Assembly (NCBI GenBank): GCA_040880525.1 | Contig: JBBDIG010000049.1 | Coordinates: 1 to 64,000 of the forward strand | DNA: 64,000 nt | Direction: 5' to 3' | Origin: Bacteroidia bacterium | GTDB lineage: Bacteria > Bacteroidota > Bacteroidia > CAILMK01 > JBBDIG01 | Shown: positions 1 to 8,127 of the stretch, piece after piece | Position numbering within the stretch: position 1 is the stretch's first letter | Layout: the number at the start of each line of letters is the position of its first letter | The notes under the pieces: model-generated | Databases searched by the model: none | Told to the model about the DNA's origin: nothing | What the model saw: only the letters and a program-made list of their open reading frames with translations | Position numbers and translations under genes: made by a program

Positions 1-24
1 TGTGTATCCCGTTAGCTTGAGAAA

Positions 25-2334
25 TTAATGGAGTTTCTTCATATGGGGAATTACATCAAACGTAAAATTAAAGGATGGAATTGGATTTACTTCCACAGAA
101 ATAGAGTCAGACACAAAACATCCAAGTGTATCAGTGAATTCATATCTTAAATCATATATTCCTTCGCCTGCAACAACAGGATCAAATTTATTGGCTGACA
201 CGGCAGGACCGGACCAAATCCCCCCGGCAGGCGTACCCTCAAGAACTAGGAGCTCTGGATAGAGACAAATTGCTGTATCATTACCAGCAAACACTGAAGG
301 TGATGGCCAAACGTTGACTATTACTCTATCTGTATTCAGGCATTGGCCTAAATAGCTATACGTCAAATAATGCGTTCCCGTCCCCGCATTTGCCGGGAAA
401 AATCTATTTCCGCTTACGCCAGGACCGGCCCAAGTCCCACCTGTTGGTGTAGCTGAAAGAATATGTATGGGTGCGTCTTCGCAAATATTAAAATTAGCTT
501 CTGCAACGACCTCTGGTAGCGGCTTAACTTTAACCACAACCGTATCAGAACCTTCACAGCCGTTACCATCAGGAAACTCATATATAAGTTCATGAAAACC
601 CGTATCTGCAACTCCAGGACTGAATTTATTGCCGCTATGCACGCCTGTTCCATTCCAACTTCCACCAGTGGGCAGTCCTACCAACGTCACCGAACTTTCA
701 TTCAAACAAGCTTCAAAATCTTTTCCTGCATAAACCGGGTTTAGGCTGAAAACACCGACTATAACCGAATCTGTTATTTGGCAATTACTATCATCAGTAA
801 TTAAAACCGAAATGGTGTCATCATTAATAGCTTGTAAATTAACAAAGGATAAAGTATCAGCAGTACTCCATAAATATGAATAAGGTGCTTTACCTCCAGA
901 GGCCAATGCAGAAATTCCGACACTATTTCCCGGGCAAACCATGGTGTCTGATGAAACCTGAATTTCAAGCTGTGTTGTATTATAATTTATCGTAGTGGAA
1001 TCAAAAAACAAAAGACAACCATTCCCTGAATGTATTTTTAAATAAGCCTTATAGTTACCAACACCGGGATAAATAAATTCAGGAGTCCTTGTGGAGTCTG
1101 CAAAGCCGGCTTCTCCATACCATTCGAATGACAATTCCGATCTCGCAGTATCAGTATTGGCCGAGAATTTCATAATCCCGCAATCATTATATGCGGTTAT
1201 TGACGCATTAGCGGGAGGGTCATTATGAATCACAATATTATAAGCATAATCCCTGATCCCCAAAACATCGCAATGATTATCCTTTACCCTCGCCACAACA
1301 ATATAGGGCGTAGCGCGCACATCTGATGAATCAGGAATCCATTTGAAGGATGCTGACTGCCTTCTGCCAGGATTAATAGTATAATTCGCCCCGGGTATAT
1401 ACTCGTTCCATTCAATAAATGTGGTGTCCGAAAAGGTGTTACCGTCAGAAGAATAAATACTGAAATCAATTGAATCACCAAGGCAAACTTCTATTTTATA
1501 ATCCTGGGTATTGTTTATACCTGAAAGGGTAGGTATGCTATTGGCGCCAAAGTTATCCGTCCAAATGGTGAATTCCCTGGAAATCCTCCCAATCACTGTA
1601 TCATTCCTAATCTCTGTAGCTTCTAATTTTATAATATGCTTTACACCACCAATAGGTCTGTAAATCATGCTGCCAGTTATGCTGTCAAGATCGAAACCTG
1701 CTAAACTGGTTTGAACAGGATCATTATAAGGGCGTCCTGAAGTGTGTGCAGTATTTTCATCCTCTAAATAAGGTGCAAGCTTATAAATGACAGTATCACC
1801 ATCCACATCATAACCTCCCAGGTTTATCCGTGCCTGTTCGTTCAGGTAAAGCAATGAAGGATGTATAAAACTAAACTGAACCGAATTATTTCCGCCCAAG
1901 GCACATTTATCCAAAAAAGCATCAATATAGAAAGGCTTATTGTTAAAATTCAAATTCCTGCCACCTACCTTATAATAAGAGAAAATAACATCACAACAGC
2001 CAAACGCTGAAAGGTCTACTGTATCTTGATATACCCTTTCTATCGTTCCAATATAGCAAGCGCTTCCGCAAACGCAGGCACTCTTGCAAACTGGTGATAT
2101 GACGGATGACGAAACCAAAGGGAGGGAAAAAATTGCAGTATCACAACTTGTTTTCGCCTTCAAATTCAAATAAGAATCCTGCCCTTGTGGGCAAGATAAA
2201 TATACCCTCAGCGTAAGAAGGTACTTTTCACCGCCCAGCTTTGAATAGGTTATTTCTGCTCCTTCAACATTAGCCAGGGATTGACCATTTGACATTAGCA
2301 GAATGAAAAACAACAGAAGTAGCAGTTTTTTCAT
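25..2334 (-). CDS. Large secreted PKD/Ig-like repeat protein, C-terminus possibly frameshifted
   Basis: A 769-residue exported protein. The start (ATG at 2332-2334) is followed by a clear signal peptide of about 21 residues (MKKLLLLLFFILL core). The N-terminal third is a domain common in large Bacteroidota surface proteins, rich in paired cysteines. The C-terminal part holds three related units of about 75 residues, each with a GG(S/T/I)W-x-G-x-x-V segment, a SGN(K/R)F-type segment, and a VxVxPxP linker (roughly residues 550-610, 630-690 and 705-760). Such proteins normally continue into more repeats and end in a T9SS or gliding-motility C-terminal domain. Here the frame stops abruptly after IPHMKKLH in the fourth unit, without a sorting domain. 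Another frame stays open to the window edge, so a frameshift is possible. Likely a cell-surface or secreted adhesin-like protein; exact function unknown. Confidence 0.8.
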   Translation of the reverse strand: MKKLLLLLFFILLMSNGQSLANVEGAEITYSKLGGEKYLLTLRVYLSCPQGQDSYLNLKAKTSCDTAIFSLPLVSSSVISPVCKSACVCGSACYIGTIERVYQDTVDLSAFGCCDVIFSYYKVGGRNLNFNNKPFYIDAFLDKCALGGNNSVQFSFIHPSLLYLNEQARINLGGYDVDGDTVIYKLAPYLEDENTAHTSGRPYNDPVQTSLAGFDLDSITGSMIYRPIGGVKHIIKLEATEIRNDTVIGRISREFTIWTDNFGANSIPTLSGINNTQDYKIEVCLGDSIDFSIYSSDGNTFSDTTFIEWNEYIPGANYTINPGRRQSASFKWIPDSSDVRATPYIVVARVKDNHCDVLGIRDYAYNIVIHNDPPANASITAYNDCGIMKFSANTDTARSELSFEWYGEAGFADSTRTPEFIYPGVGNYKAYLKIHSGNGCLLFFDSTTINYNTTQLEIQVSSDTMVCPGNSVGISALASGGKAPYSYLWSTADTLSFVNLQAINDDTISVLITDDSNCQITDSVIVGVFSLNPVYAGKDFEACLNESSVTLVGLPTGGSWNGTGVHSGNKFSPGVADTGFHELIYEFPDGNGCEGSDTVVVKVKPLPEVVAEANFNICEDAPIHILSATPTGGTWAGPGVSGNRFFPANAGTGTHYLTYSYLGQCLNTDRVIVNVWPSPSVFAGNDTAICLYPELLVLEGTPAGGIWSGPAVSANKFDPVVAGEGIYDLRYEFTDTLGCFVSDSISVEVNPIPSFNFTFDVIPHMKKLH

Positions 2335-2396
2335 ATTGAGTCGTATTTGTAGATCATTAAACTTAAATAATAATTTTTTAGTTCTCTTAATATTGA

Positions 2397-2434
2397 AAAA
2401 ATCATGTAGGGCAAGATATCCCCCGCATGATTTT
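2397..2434. terminator. Inverted repeat, possible bidirectional terminator
   Basis: AAAATCATG and CATGATTTT form near-perfect arms around a short GGG...CCC-containing loop, flanked by A/T runs on both strands. It lies between the secreted protein's start and the IS256 remnant, so it may end transcription coming from the remnant side. Confidence 0.5.
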
Positions 2435-2511
2435 ATATAACATTGTTAACTAAAGCTTTAGAGACTTAACCGTTTCTATTGTACCGCAGAAATCACAATT
2501 TACTGACAGAA

Positions 2512-2939
2512 TCAGTCCTGAGATATTTCAGTGCCGTACATTTCACGGATATGACCGACAATATCCCGGTAACCCAGGCCAAGGCTATATAACCGTCTGC
2601 CGTTTCTCTACCAGTTCCGAATCAAAGCAACTTTTTCGGTCCTGGGGGGCGCCATATCAACCGAGCCGGCTGAACTCCTGATGGTCTTGCTGCCGTTGCG
2701 CTTGTTGCCCTGGCTGTGACCTGCCTCATTCAGGTGATCTCCATCTCTGCTTCCAATGTTTTTTCTATAAAGCTTTTAAGCATAGGGGAAAAAGCCCCAT
2801 CCTTCCCAAATTGAGCAACACTTTCCTTACAGATTCTTTCCCGGAAGTCTTCATCTTCATGAAGTAAATACCGCTTCTTAAATTCTGTACGGAAATCATT
2901 TCTGTTTTTGTTTCAGAAACTTTTTCCTGTCAAGTCCAT
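2512..2939 (-). pseudogene. IS256-family (mutator-type) transposase, N-terminal remnant
   Basis: Translating the minus strand piecewise gives the start of an IS256-type transposase with several frame breaks. The pieces are, in order: MDLTGKSF; an EFKKRYLLHEDEDFRERI helix region; GKDGAFSPMLKSFIEKTLEA with EME following; NEAGHSQGNKRNGSKTIR leading into SSAGSVDMAPPRT; FDSELVEKRQTV; and GLGYRDIVGHIREMYGTEIS. These match the family's conserved order (LEAEMDEHL, NxRNGxxxKT, SxGxxDLxTPRDR, LSYRDIxxHxxEMYG). Stops (TGA, TAG) and frame changes separate the pieces, and the catalytic DDE part is missing. It is therefore a dead fragment. No terminal inverted repeats were recognised. The remaining bases between the secreted protein and the sigma factor show nothing else I recognise. 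Confidence 0.8.
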
Positions 2940-3027
2940 CAATTGATAAGAATTATTTTTACTTTCTTGCAACTTTTCTCCACCCTTGTGGCACTTACTC
3001 CCGAATCAAGGAAATCTAACATTCTGC

Positions 3028-3564
3028 GTGGCATCTGAAACTAATGAAAATGAAAAGGCAACGGCAGCTTTTTTCCGGCTATATGAGCCGGTACATGCTA
3101 ACTTGAATCATTTTGTGAAAGCGATGATGCACAATTCGGATGACGCAAAGGATATAATTAGCGACACAGTATTGACGGCAGCGGACAATTTTGGCAAGCT
3201 CCGGAATCAGCAGGCTTTTTTAGGATTTCTGTTTGGTATAGCCAGCAGGCTCATTAAACGACATTACCGTAAAAATAAACAAACCACGGAATTGCTCAAG
3301 AGTGAACATGACACATTACATAGCGCAGAAAATGCTCCCGGCAGTATTGACGCAGCCATTTTACGGCAGGCGCTGGAGGAACTGCCCCCGGAGCAAAGAG
3401 AGGCAGTGGTGCTATTTGAACTAATGGGATTTTCATTAAATGAAATTGTAGAGATACAGCAAAGCAGCCTTTCTGCGGTAAAATCGAGGGTGGCGCGAGG
3501 CAGAGAAAAGCTGCGAAAACTACTCACCGACAAAGAATCAGCAACCAAAAGCCGGAAAAAATGA
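3028..3564 (+). CDS. RNA polymerase ECF sigma factor (sigma-70 family)
   Basis: About 178 residues from the GTG at 3028; an upstream in-frame TTG at 2986 would add 14 residues that do not look like sigma sequence. Region 2 is seen around residues 15-85 (AAFFRLYEPVHANLNHF ... DDAKDIISDTVLTA), and region 4 around residues 115-165 with ALEELPPEQREAVVLFELMG and a helix-turn-helix (SLNEIVEIQQSSLSAVKSRVARGREKL). This is the standard two-domain ECF layout. Its stop overlaps the start of the next gene by ATGA, so the two are translationally coupled, as is usual for a sigma factor and its membrane anti-sigma partner. The regulon cannot be read from the window. Confidence 0.88.
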   Translation: MASETNENEKATAAFFRLYEPVHANLNHFVKAMMHNSDDAKDIISDTVLTAADNFGKLRNQQAFLGFLFGIASRLIKRHYRKNKQTTELLKSEHDTLHSAENAPGSIDAAILRQALEELPPEQREAVVLFELMGFSLNEIVEIQQSSLSAVKSRVARGREKLRKLLTDKESATKSRKK

Positions 3565-4988
3565 AAGAGGAAAACGCTGACATATTGAAACGATATTTCC
3601 ATGCATTGCAGGAAGAAGCGCCCCTGGTGCCACTGGAAGAAGTGAAGGAATTAATTAATAACAGGACTTCAGAAAAGAAAAGATTGCCCCAACCATTTTT
3701 TAACAATTTAAAATTCTGGATTATGACAAGCTTAATTTTAGTTTTAACAACAACGTTATTTCTTTCAGGCTTTTTTGAACAAAAGCCCCTGGAAAATCGC
3801 CCTGTAGAAGAGGTGCCACAGAAAGTAATGCCTGATACAGACAAGCCGGAATTAACACAAGGATTTCCCATAAAGGGAATGAAGATGACCAAAGAAGAAT
3901 TGGCGGATAAGGTGGCGGAGGATTCTTTGAAAATCTCAAATCCTACTAAACCTGTAGTGTATCAGAAAAATGCTGGACAAGAAGTCGGACAAGAAGCATC
4001 GTCAGAGATAGCTGACGATGGTACTCCTGACACAATGAAAACAAAACAATCCAGCACTTCGGTTTTAGAAAAGCCAAATGGTATTGATATTAGTGGAATT
4101 CCCTTTCTTGAATTAGCGCCAAAAGCGCTTGCATTATTGGGAATTGAGGTTTATAATAAAGAAATTTATTATGCCAATGAGAGCTGGCCTTTTATCTCTG
4201 CATTTTATCCCAGTGGTAGCCGACATGACTTTCTGAGTTCAAAGAATAAATTTTTGAGTGAACTTTCATTTATTGATTCTGCTAATTTGCCTTCTCTTGC
4301 ACCAGTATTTATTTCAGACTATACCGGCAACACTGTACTTTCTTCCTATGATCCCGAAGAGGTTGAGAAAGAATTAAAAGAAGATTTTATTTCATTCTCA
4401 AAAGAAAAGGATAATTGGCAAGAGCATAAAGACATGATGAATCGCTATTATTCCAGAAAGCTCAACAGCTACCTCGGTATCCTAGTCCGTTCAGGCGCTG
4501 ATCCTCTCCATCCTGACTCAAATGGATATCATCCTGATTTAATTTTCTGGTATGAGGTAAATGAAGAATTGCTAAATGCCCTGCCCAAAGAAACTGCTGA
4601 AAAGGTACGCCAGGATTATAGCAGCTTATTTTCACCCGAAATGTTTATTACCGGGAAAACAAATGCTACTGCTACCAATCAAAGCTGTACCTACTTCGAA
4701 TCATGCAAAAATCGGAAAGGCGCGTTTCAGGAATTGTTCGTAAACCCAAATCCATTTACGGAGCAAACGCACCTTACCCTCACCTCCACTGAGGAAAGGC
4801 GAGTGACGATCCGGATTTATTCCATCCAGGGAAAATTGATGGCTACGGTGTTCAAAAATGTTTTACAACCGGTTGGTAAAAAGGAATATCTGCTACAATT
4901 ACCCCATTCCGGGAAAGGAATTTATCTTATTTCCGTGACCACTGACCATGGTGAAATACTCTCTCAGCGTTTAATTAAACAGAACTGA
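3561..4988 (+). CDS. Putative membrane anti-sigma-like protein with C-terminal T9SS sorting domain
   Basis: 475 residues. The N-terminal ~50 residues are charged and cytoplasmic-looking, followed by one transmembrane segment (about residues 53-71, WIMTSLILVLTTTLFLSGFF). Then comes a Glu/Lys/Pro-rich stretch and a globular region of about 250 residues beginning near IDISGIPFLELAPKALALLG. The last ~85 residues form a typical type A T9SS sorting domain: VNPNPFTEQTHLTL, an RIYSIQGKL strand, GIYLISV, and a final KxLIKQN-like end. The ATGA overlap with the ECF sigma gene points to an anti-sigma or sensor role. A T9SS tag on a protein held by an inner-membrane helix is unexpected, because T9SS cargo normally has a cleaved signal peptide. 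The topology and the anti-sigma function are inferences; I do not recognise the middle region as a named family. Confidence 0.7.
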   Translation: MKEENADILKRYFHALQEEAPLVPLEEVKELINNRTSEKKRLPQPFFNNLKFWIMTSLILVLTTTLFLSGFFEQKPLENRPVEEVPQKVMPDTDKPELTQGFPIKGMKMTKEELADKVAEDSLKISNPTKPVVYQKNAGQEVGQEASSEIADDGTPDTMKTKQSSTSVLEKPNGIDISGIPFLELAPKALALLGIEVYNKEIYYANESWPFISAFYPSGSRHDFLSSKNKFLSELSFIDSANLPSLAPVFISDYTGNTVLSSYDPEEVEKELKEDFISFSKEKDNWQEHKDMMNRYYSRKLNSYLGILVRSGADPLHPDSNGYHPDLIFWYEVNEELLNALPKETAEKVRQDYSSLFSPEMFITGKTNATATNQSCTYFESCKNRKGAFQELFVNPNPFTEQTHLTLTSTEERRVTIRIYSIQGKLMATVFKNVLQPVGKKEYLLQLPHSGKGIYLISVTTDHGEILSQRLIKQN

Positions 4989-5131
4989 TTTTTAGTGAAT
5001 AGTTCCTTTAAATACCGGATAATAAGTTCAAGAATTCGTTTTTTCAGAATTGAAAAATAACGGAATAAGCCCAATAAGCATTTATGAAGCGCATCATAAA
5101 AATTCACTTCTTCAATCAAATGATTCGTTGC

Positions 5132-5926
5132 CTATAAAAACAACCCGCCCAGGATAGCGATGATGCCGACAAAAGCACAATAATATCCGAACCAGGAAAT
5201 CTTGCCTCTGCGTACAATGGTGATCATCCAGGTGCAGGCTACCATTCCCGCTACGAAGGCTGCGAGAAAACCGGCCACAAGCGGGGCCGCACCAATGCTG
5301 CCGGGATCGGGTGCATCAAAGAGGTCTTTGGCCTCAAGAGCCGTGGCGCCAAGAATGGGCAGCAGCACCATGAGAAATGAAAAACGGGTGGCGCGTTGCT
5401 TATCCACGCCCAGGAGCAGCGCCACACCAATGGTTGAGCCGGAGCGAGAGATACCCGGCAGGATGGCTATAGTTTGTGCCAGGCCAATAATCAATGCACG
5501 GGGGAAATTTACTTTTTTGTCATGCACCTTTACGAGGGAGGAGAGAAACAGGATGGCTGCAGTGAACAACAGCATGGCCCCAACAAAAATTATTTTTCCT
5601 TCAAACAGGGTTTCAAGTTCGTCTTTGAAAAGCAGCCCTACAATTCCCACGGGAATCATGGATACGACAATTTTAGCGATAAACTGCGTTTCCTCGTTCC
5701 ATTTAAATTCAAAAAATCCTTTGATCAGGCCCCAGAGGTCTTTTCTGAAAACCACGATGGTGCTAAGTACGGTGGCGAAATGTACGAGAACCGAAAAAGC
5801 AAGGTTATCAGTGGTTTGTACGCCCAAAAGTACCTTGCCTATTTCGATGTGGCCACTGCTGCTGACGGGCAGGAATTCCGTCAATCCCTGGATTATTCCG
5901 AGGATCAGGGCTTGAATTACCGACAT
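5132..5926 (-). CDS. uppP: Undecaprenyl-diphosphate phosphatase (UppP/BacA)
   Basis: 264 residues, the family's usual length, all membrane. It recycles the C55 lipid carrier by dephosphorylating undecaprenyl diphosphate at the membrane for peptidoglycan and polysaccharide synthesis. Both family signatures are present: GLTEFLPVSSSGH near residues 15-27 and PGISRSGSTI near residues 159-168, which supply the catalytic Glu, Ser and Arg residues. It follows ftsX and a DUF3098 gene on the same strand, an order common in Bacteroidota. Function is well supported. Confidence 0.97.
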   Translation of the reverse strand: MSVIQALILGIIQGLTEFLPVSSSGHIEIGKVLLGVQTTDNLAFSVLVHFATVLSTIVVFRKDLWGLIKGFFEFKWNEETQFIAKIVVSMIPVGIVGLLFKDELETLFEGKIIFVGAMLLFTAAILFLSSLVKVHDKKVNFPRALIIGLAQTIAILPGISRSGSTIGVALLLGVDKQRATRFSFLMVLLPILGATALEAKDLFDAPDPGSIGAAPLVAGFLAAFVAGMVACTWMITIVRRGKISWFGYYCAFVGIIAILGGLFL

Positions 5927-5951
5927 ATATTTATGATGGGTTTAATTGACC

Positions 5952-6230
5952 TTAGTCGTCCACCTTTTTCAGGATCGCATAGATCTCGAAACAGAAGCCG
6001 AAAATGACGACAATAGGAGCGAGGGTGACTTTGCGAAAGCTGTAGATGTCTTCCGTACCGGCCATGAGGGTGAATCCAATGATGATAATAATAAAACCAA
6101 TTGCCAGGAGAATGTAGTTCTGCCGGCCAAATGCAAAGCCGAGATGTTCAGGAGACTGTTGCGGGCCAGGGCCGGGTCGAACCTTGTCCATGGGCTTTAC
6201 TGTCTTTTTAATTGCTTTCTTTTGTGACAT
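5952..6230 (-). CDS. DUF3098 small membrane protein
   Basis: 92 residues with a basic, Pro-rich N-terminus and two hydrophobic segments (about residues 39-57 and 68-87). It matches the Bacteroidota DUF3098 family by its FAFGRQNY motif before the first membrane segment and its conserved place between ftsX and uppP. Spacing is 16 bases from ftsX and about 25 bases to uppP, which indicates one operon. The molecular role is unknown; a cell-envelope or division link is suggested only by context. Confidence 0.88.
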   Translation of the reverse strand: MSQKKAIKKTVKPMDKVRPGPGPQQSPEHLGFAFGRQNYILLAIGFIIIIIGFTLMAGTEDIYSFRKVTLAPIVVIFGFCFEIYAILKKVDD

Positions 6231-6246
6231 TTAAATTCTTTGTGTT

Positions 6247-7116
6247 TTAATACAACTCGTCAAGCTTGAGCCGCAAATATCTGTTGAGCGCAAAATAACT
6301 GCTAATCCATGTGATAATCAAACCAAGAAAAACAATCGCAGCAAAAAGTATGAGCAGGTACTCATAGCGCTGCACAAACTCAGTTACCGGTATGTAATCA
6401 CTGATGCCGTAAATGAGCAGCACGAGCAGCCCCACGGCAATGATGCTTCCCAGCAATCCATGAAAGATTGCCTTTGCCATAAAGGGCCTGCGAATGAAGC
6501 CGGGCGTAGCTCCCACAAGCTGCATGCTTTTGATAAGAAATCTTTTGGAAAAAAGCGTAAGCCGAATCGTGTTATTGATGATGGTAACCGCAATGATGAG
6601 AAAGAGGAGTGAAAAAACGCCAATGATCAGAGCCGCATTGCGCCAGATGGAATCCAGCCGGGAGATGAGCAGCCGCTGGTAGTTTACTTCGCGCACCAGC
6701 GGATTGGCTTCCAATTGTTGAATGATGGCTTCGAGGCTGTCAGAAGTCGCGAAGTCTGCATTAAAATTCACCACAATAGATGCAGGCAGAAAATCGTAGC
6801 CTACCATTTCTGCCGGATCTTCATCCAGCTTTTCCCGCATCAGGTCGTTGGCCTCTTCGCGCGTTACATAGCGTGTGGTTTTTACAAAAGGTTCCCGCTC
6901 CATTTCCTTGCGGATCCGCAGCATATCGGGTTCATTTACCCCATCTTTAAAGTATACGCTGAATTCAACGTTTTCACGCAAATAATTCTTCAACTGGTTT
7001 GCATAGATCACGATGATGCCAAAAAGGCCCAGCATGAACAGCACAAGGGTAATGCTGATCACGGTTGTGAAATAGGATACGCGTTTTCTCCTTACAGGTC
7101 TTGGTTTCGTGGCCAA
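6247..7116 (-). CDS. ftsX: Cell division ABC-type permease FtsX
   Basis: 289 residues. The order is a basic N-terminus, TM1 (residues ~15-38), an extracytoplasmic domain with the FtsX signature pattern (VEFSVYFKDGV ... EMEREPFVKTTRYVTREEA), then three TM segments toward the C-terminus. ATINNTIRL-type and MQLVGATPGFIRRPF sequences after TM2 match the FtsX permease fold. With FtsE (not in this window) it transmits cytoplasmic signals to periplasmic peptidoglycan hydrolases during division. It is the first gene of the ftsX - DUF3098 - uppP run. Confidence 0.95.
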   Translation of the reverse strand: MATKPRPVRRKRVSYFTTVISITLVLFMLGLFGIIVIYANQLKNYLRENVEFSVYFKDGVNEPDMLRIRKEMEREPFVKTTRYVTREEANDLMREKLDEDPAEMVGYDFLPASIVVNFNADFATSDSLEAIIQQLEANPLVREVNYQRLLISRLDSIWRNAALIIGVFSLLFLIIAVTIINNTIRLTLFSKRFLIKSMQLVGATPGFIRRPFMAKAIFHGLLGSIIAVGLLVLLIYGISDYIPVTEFVQRYEYLLILFAAIVFLGLIITWISSYFALNRYLRLKLDELY

Positions 7117-7140
7117 TGGATAAAAAGGTTTTTAACGCAG

Positions 7141-7148
7141 CAAAGGTA
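7141..7148 (-). promoter_or_regulatory. Bacteroidota -7 box for ftsX operon
   Basis: On the minus strand TACCTTTG matches the TAnnTTTG consensus exactly, 24 bases before the ftsX start codon. No clear -33 TTG is visible at the usual distance. Confidence 0.55.
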
Positions 7149-7307
7149 ATATTCTGGAAAGAGTATAAAGGGCAGGGATCGGCAGCAAATCCATGTACTT
7201 AATTTCATAGTTGCGTTTTTTTAATTTTCTAAAAAAAGGAGTGAATTATTTGGCTCTCAATTTTTTGGGTTAAAATTTAAATTATAAAAAATATTTACTT
7301 TAGCTCC

Positions 7308-8120
7308 ATGTTCAGAGCCATCCTTTTTATGATTCTTCTCTTACCTGCCTTGCTGAGGGCACAGATTACTCCCGTGGATGCCTACACGGCAGGCCTTGCA
7401 GGGAGCAGCCTGGGCAGTGAGGATCACTGGGCAGCTTTGCAAAATCAGGCGATGCTTTCGGAGGCAGAAGGCTTTTCCGCAGGATTGAGCACTTTCCGGC
7501 TCTATGGCCTGGCGGAGCTGACCGGTGGCGCAATGGCCGCAGCGATACCGGTAAAGGAAGTTGCAGTAATTGGTGCCAATGCTACATTCTTTGGCAACCA
7601 ATATTTCACTCAATACCGGGTAGGATTAACAGGCGCAAGGAAATTCGGAAAGGTGCGGGCCGGGCTGCAGATCAACTGGATGACCAGCAACTGGCAGGGC
7701 TACGGAAGCGAATCAACTATCTACGCAGAAGCAGGCTTGGCTTATCAGGTGGAAGAACGGCTGATCATCGCTGCGCATATTTCCAATCCTGCATTATATG
7801 GAACCACCCCTGAAGAAGTACCGATGGTACCCATGAAATTTAATGGCGAAGGGCGCTATGAATTTTCAGAAACCATGCGGCTGATGGCAGGAATTGAAAA
7901 ATCAATGGGCTATCCTGCGCGGGGGCGGGTTGCCTTTTCTTACAAGCCTGCCCAAAAGCTGGAACTTTATGCCGGTATCCTCACTTCGCCCGCAAATTCC
8001 AGTTTCGGACTGAACTACGCACTGAATAAGCTGCGGCTGGATCTCTCTTTTTCGCTGCACCAGCAACTGGGCCTCACTCCATACCTCACGCTGAATTACT
8101 TCGACAATATTGAGAATTGA
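7308..8120 (+). CDS. PorV/PorQ-type outer-membrane beta-barrel protein
   Basis: 270 residues with a signal peptide (MFRAILFMILLLPALLRAQ). The mature part is made of alternating amphipathic strands separated by short turns. It starts with DAYTAGLAGSSLGSEDHWAA, a pattern typical of the FadL-like PorV/PorQ/type IX-associated barrels (small-residue helix plus an Asn/Gln-rich turn near the N-terminus). No specific function can be assigned. The next gene starts 7 bases downstream and is another barrel protein, so they probably form one operon. A TACTTTAG sequence, one base off the -7 consensus, lies only 4 bases before the ATG. Confidence 0.7.
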   Translation: MFRAILFMILLLPALLRAQITPVDAYTAGLAGSSLGSEDHWAALQNQAMLSEAEGFSAGLSTFRLYGLAELTGGAMAAAIPVKEVAVIGANATFFGNQYFTQYRVGLTGARKFGKVRAGLQINWMTSNWQGYGSESTIYAEAGLAYQVEERLIIAAHISNPALYGTTPEEVPMVPMKFNGEGRYEFSETMRLMAGIEKSMGYPARGRVAFSYKPAQKLELYAGILTSPANSSFGLNYALNKLRLDLSFSLHQQLGLTPYLTLNYFDNIEN

Positions 8121-8127
8121 AGTAATT

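Noticed and set aside
5202-5915. Long open frame antisense to uppP
   Set aside because: It lies wholly over a well-supported gene and reads as a shadow of its codons.
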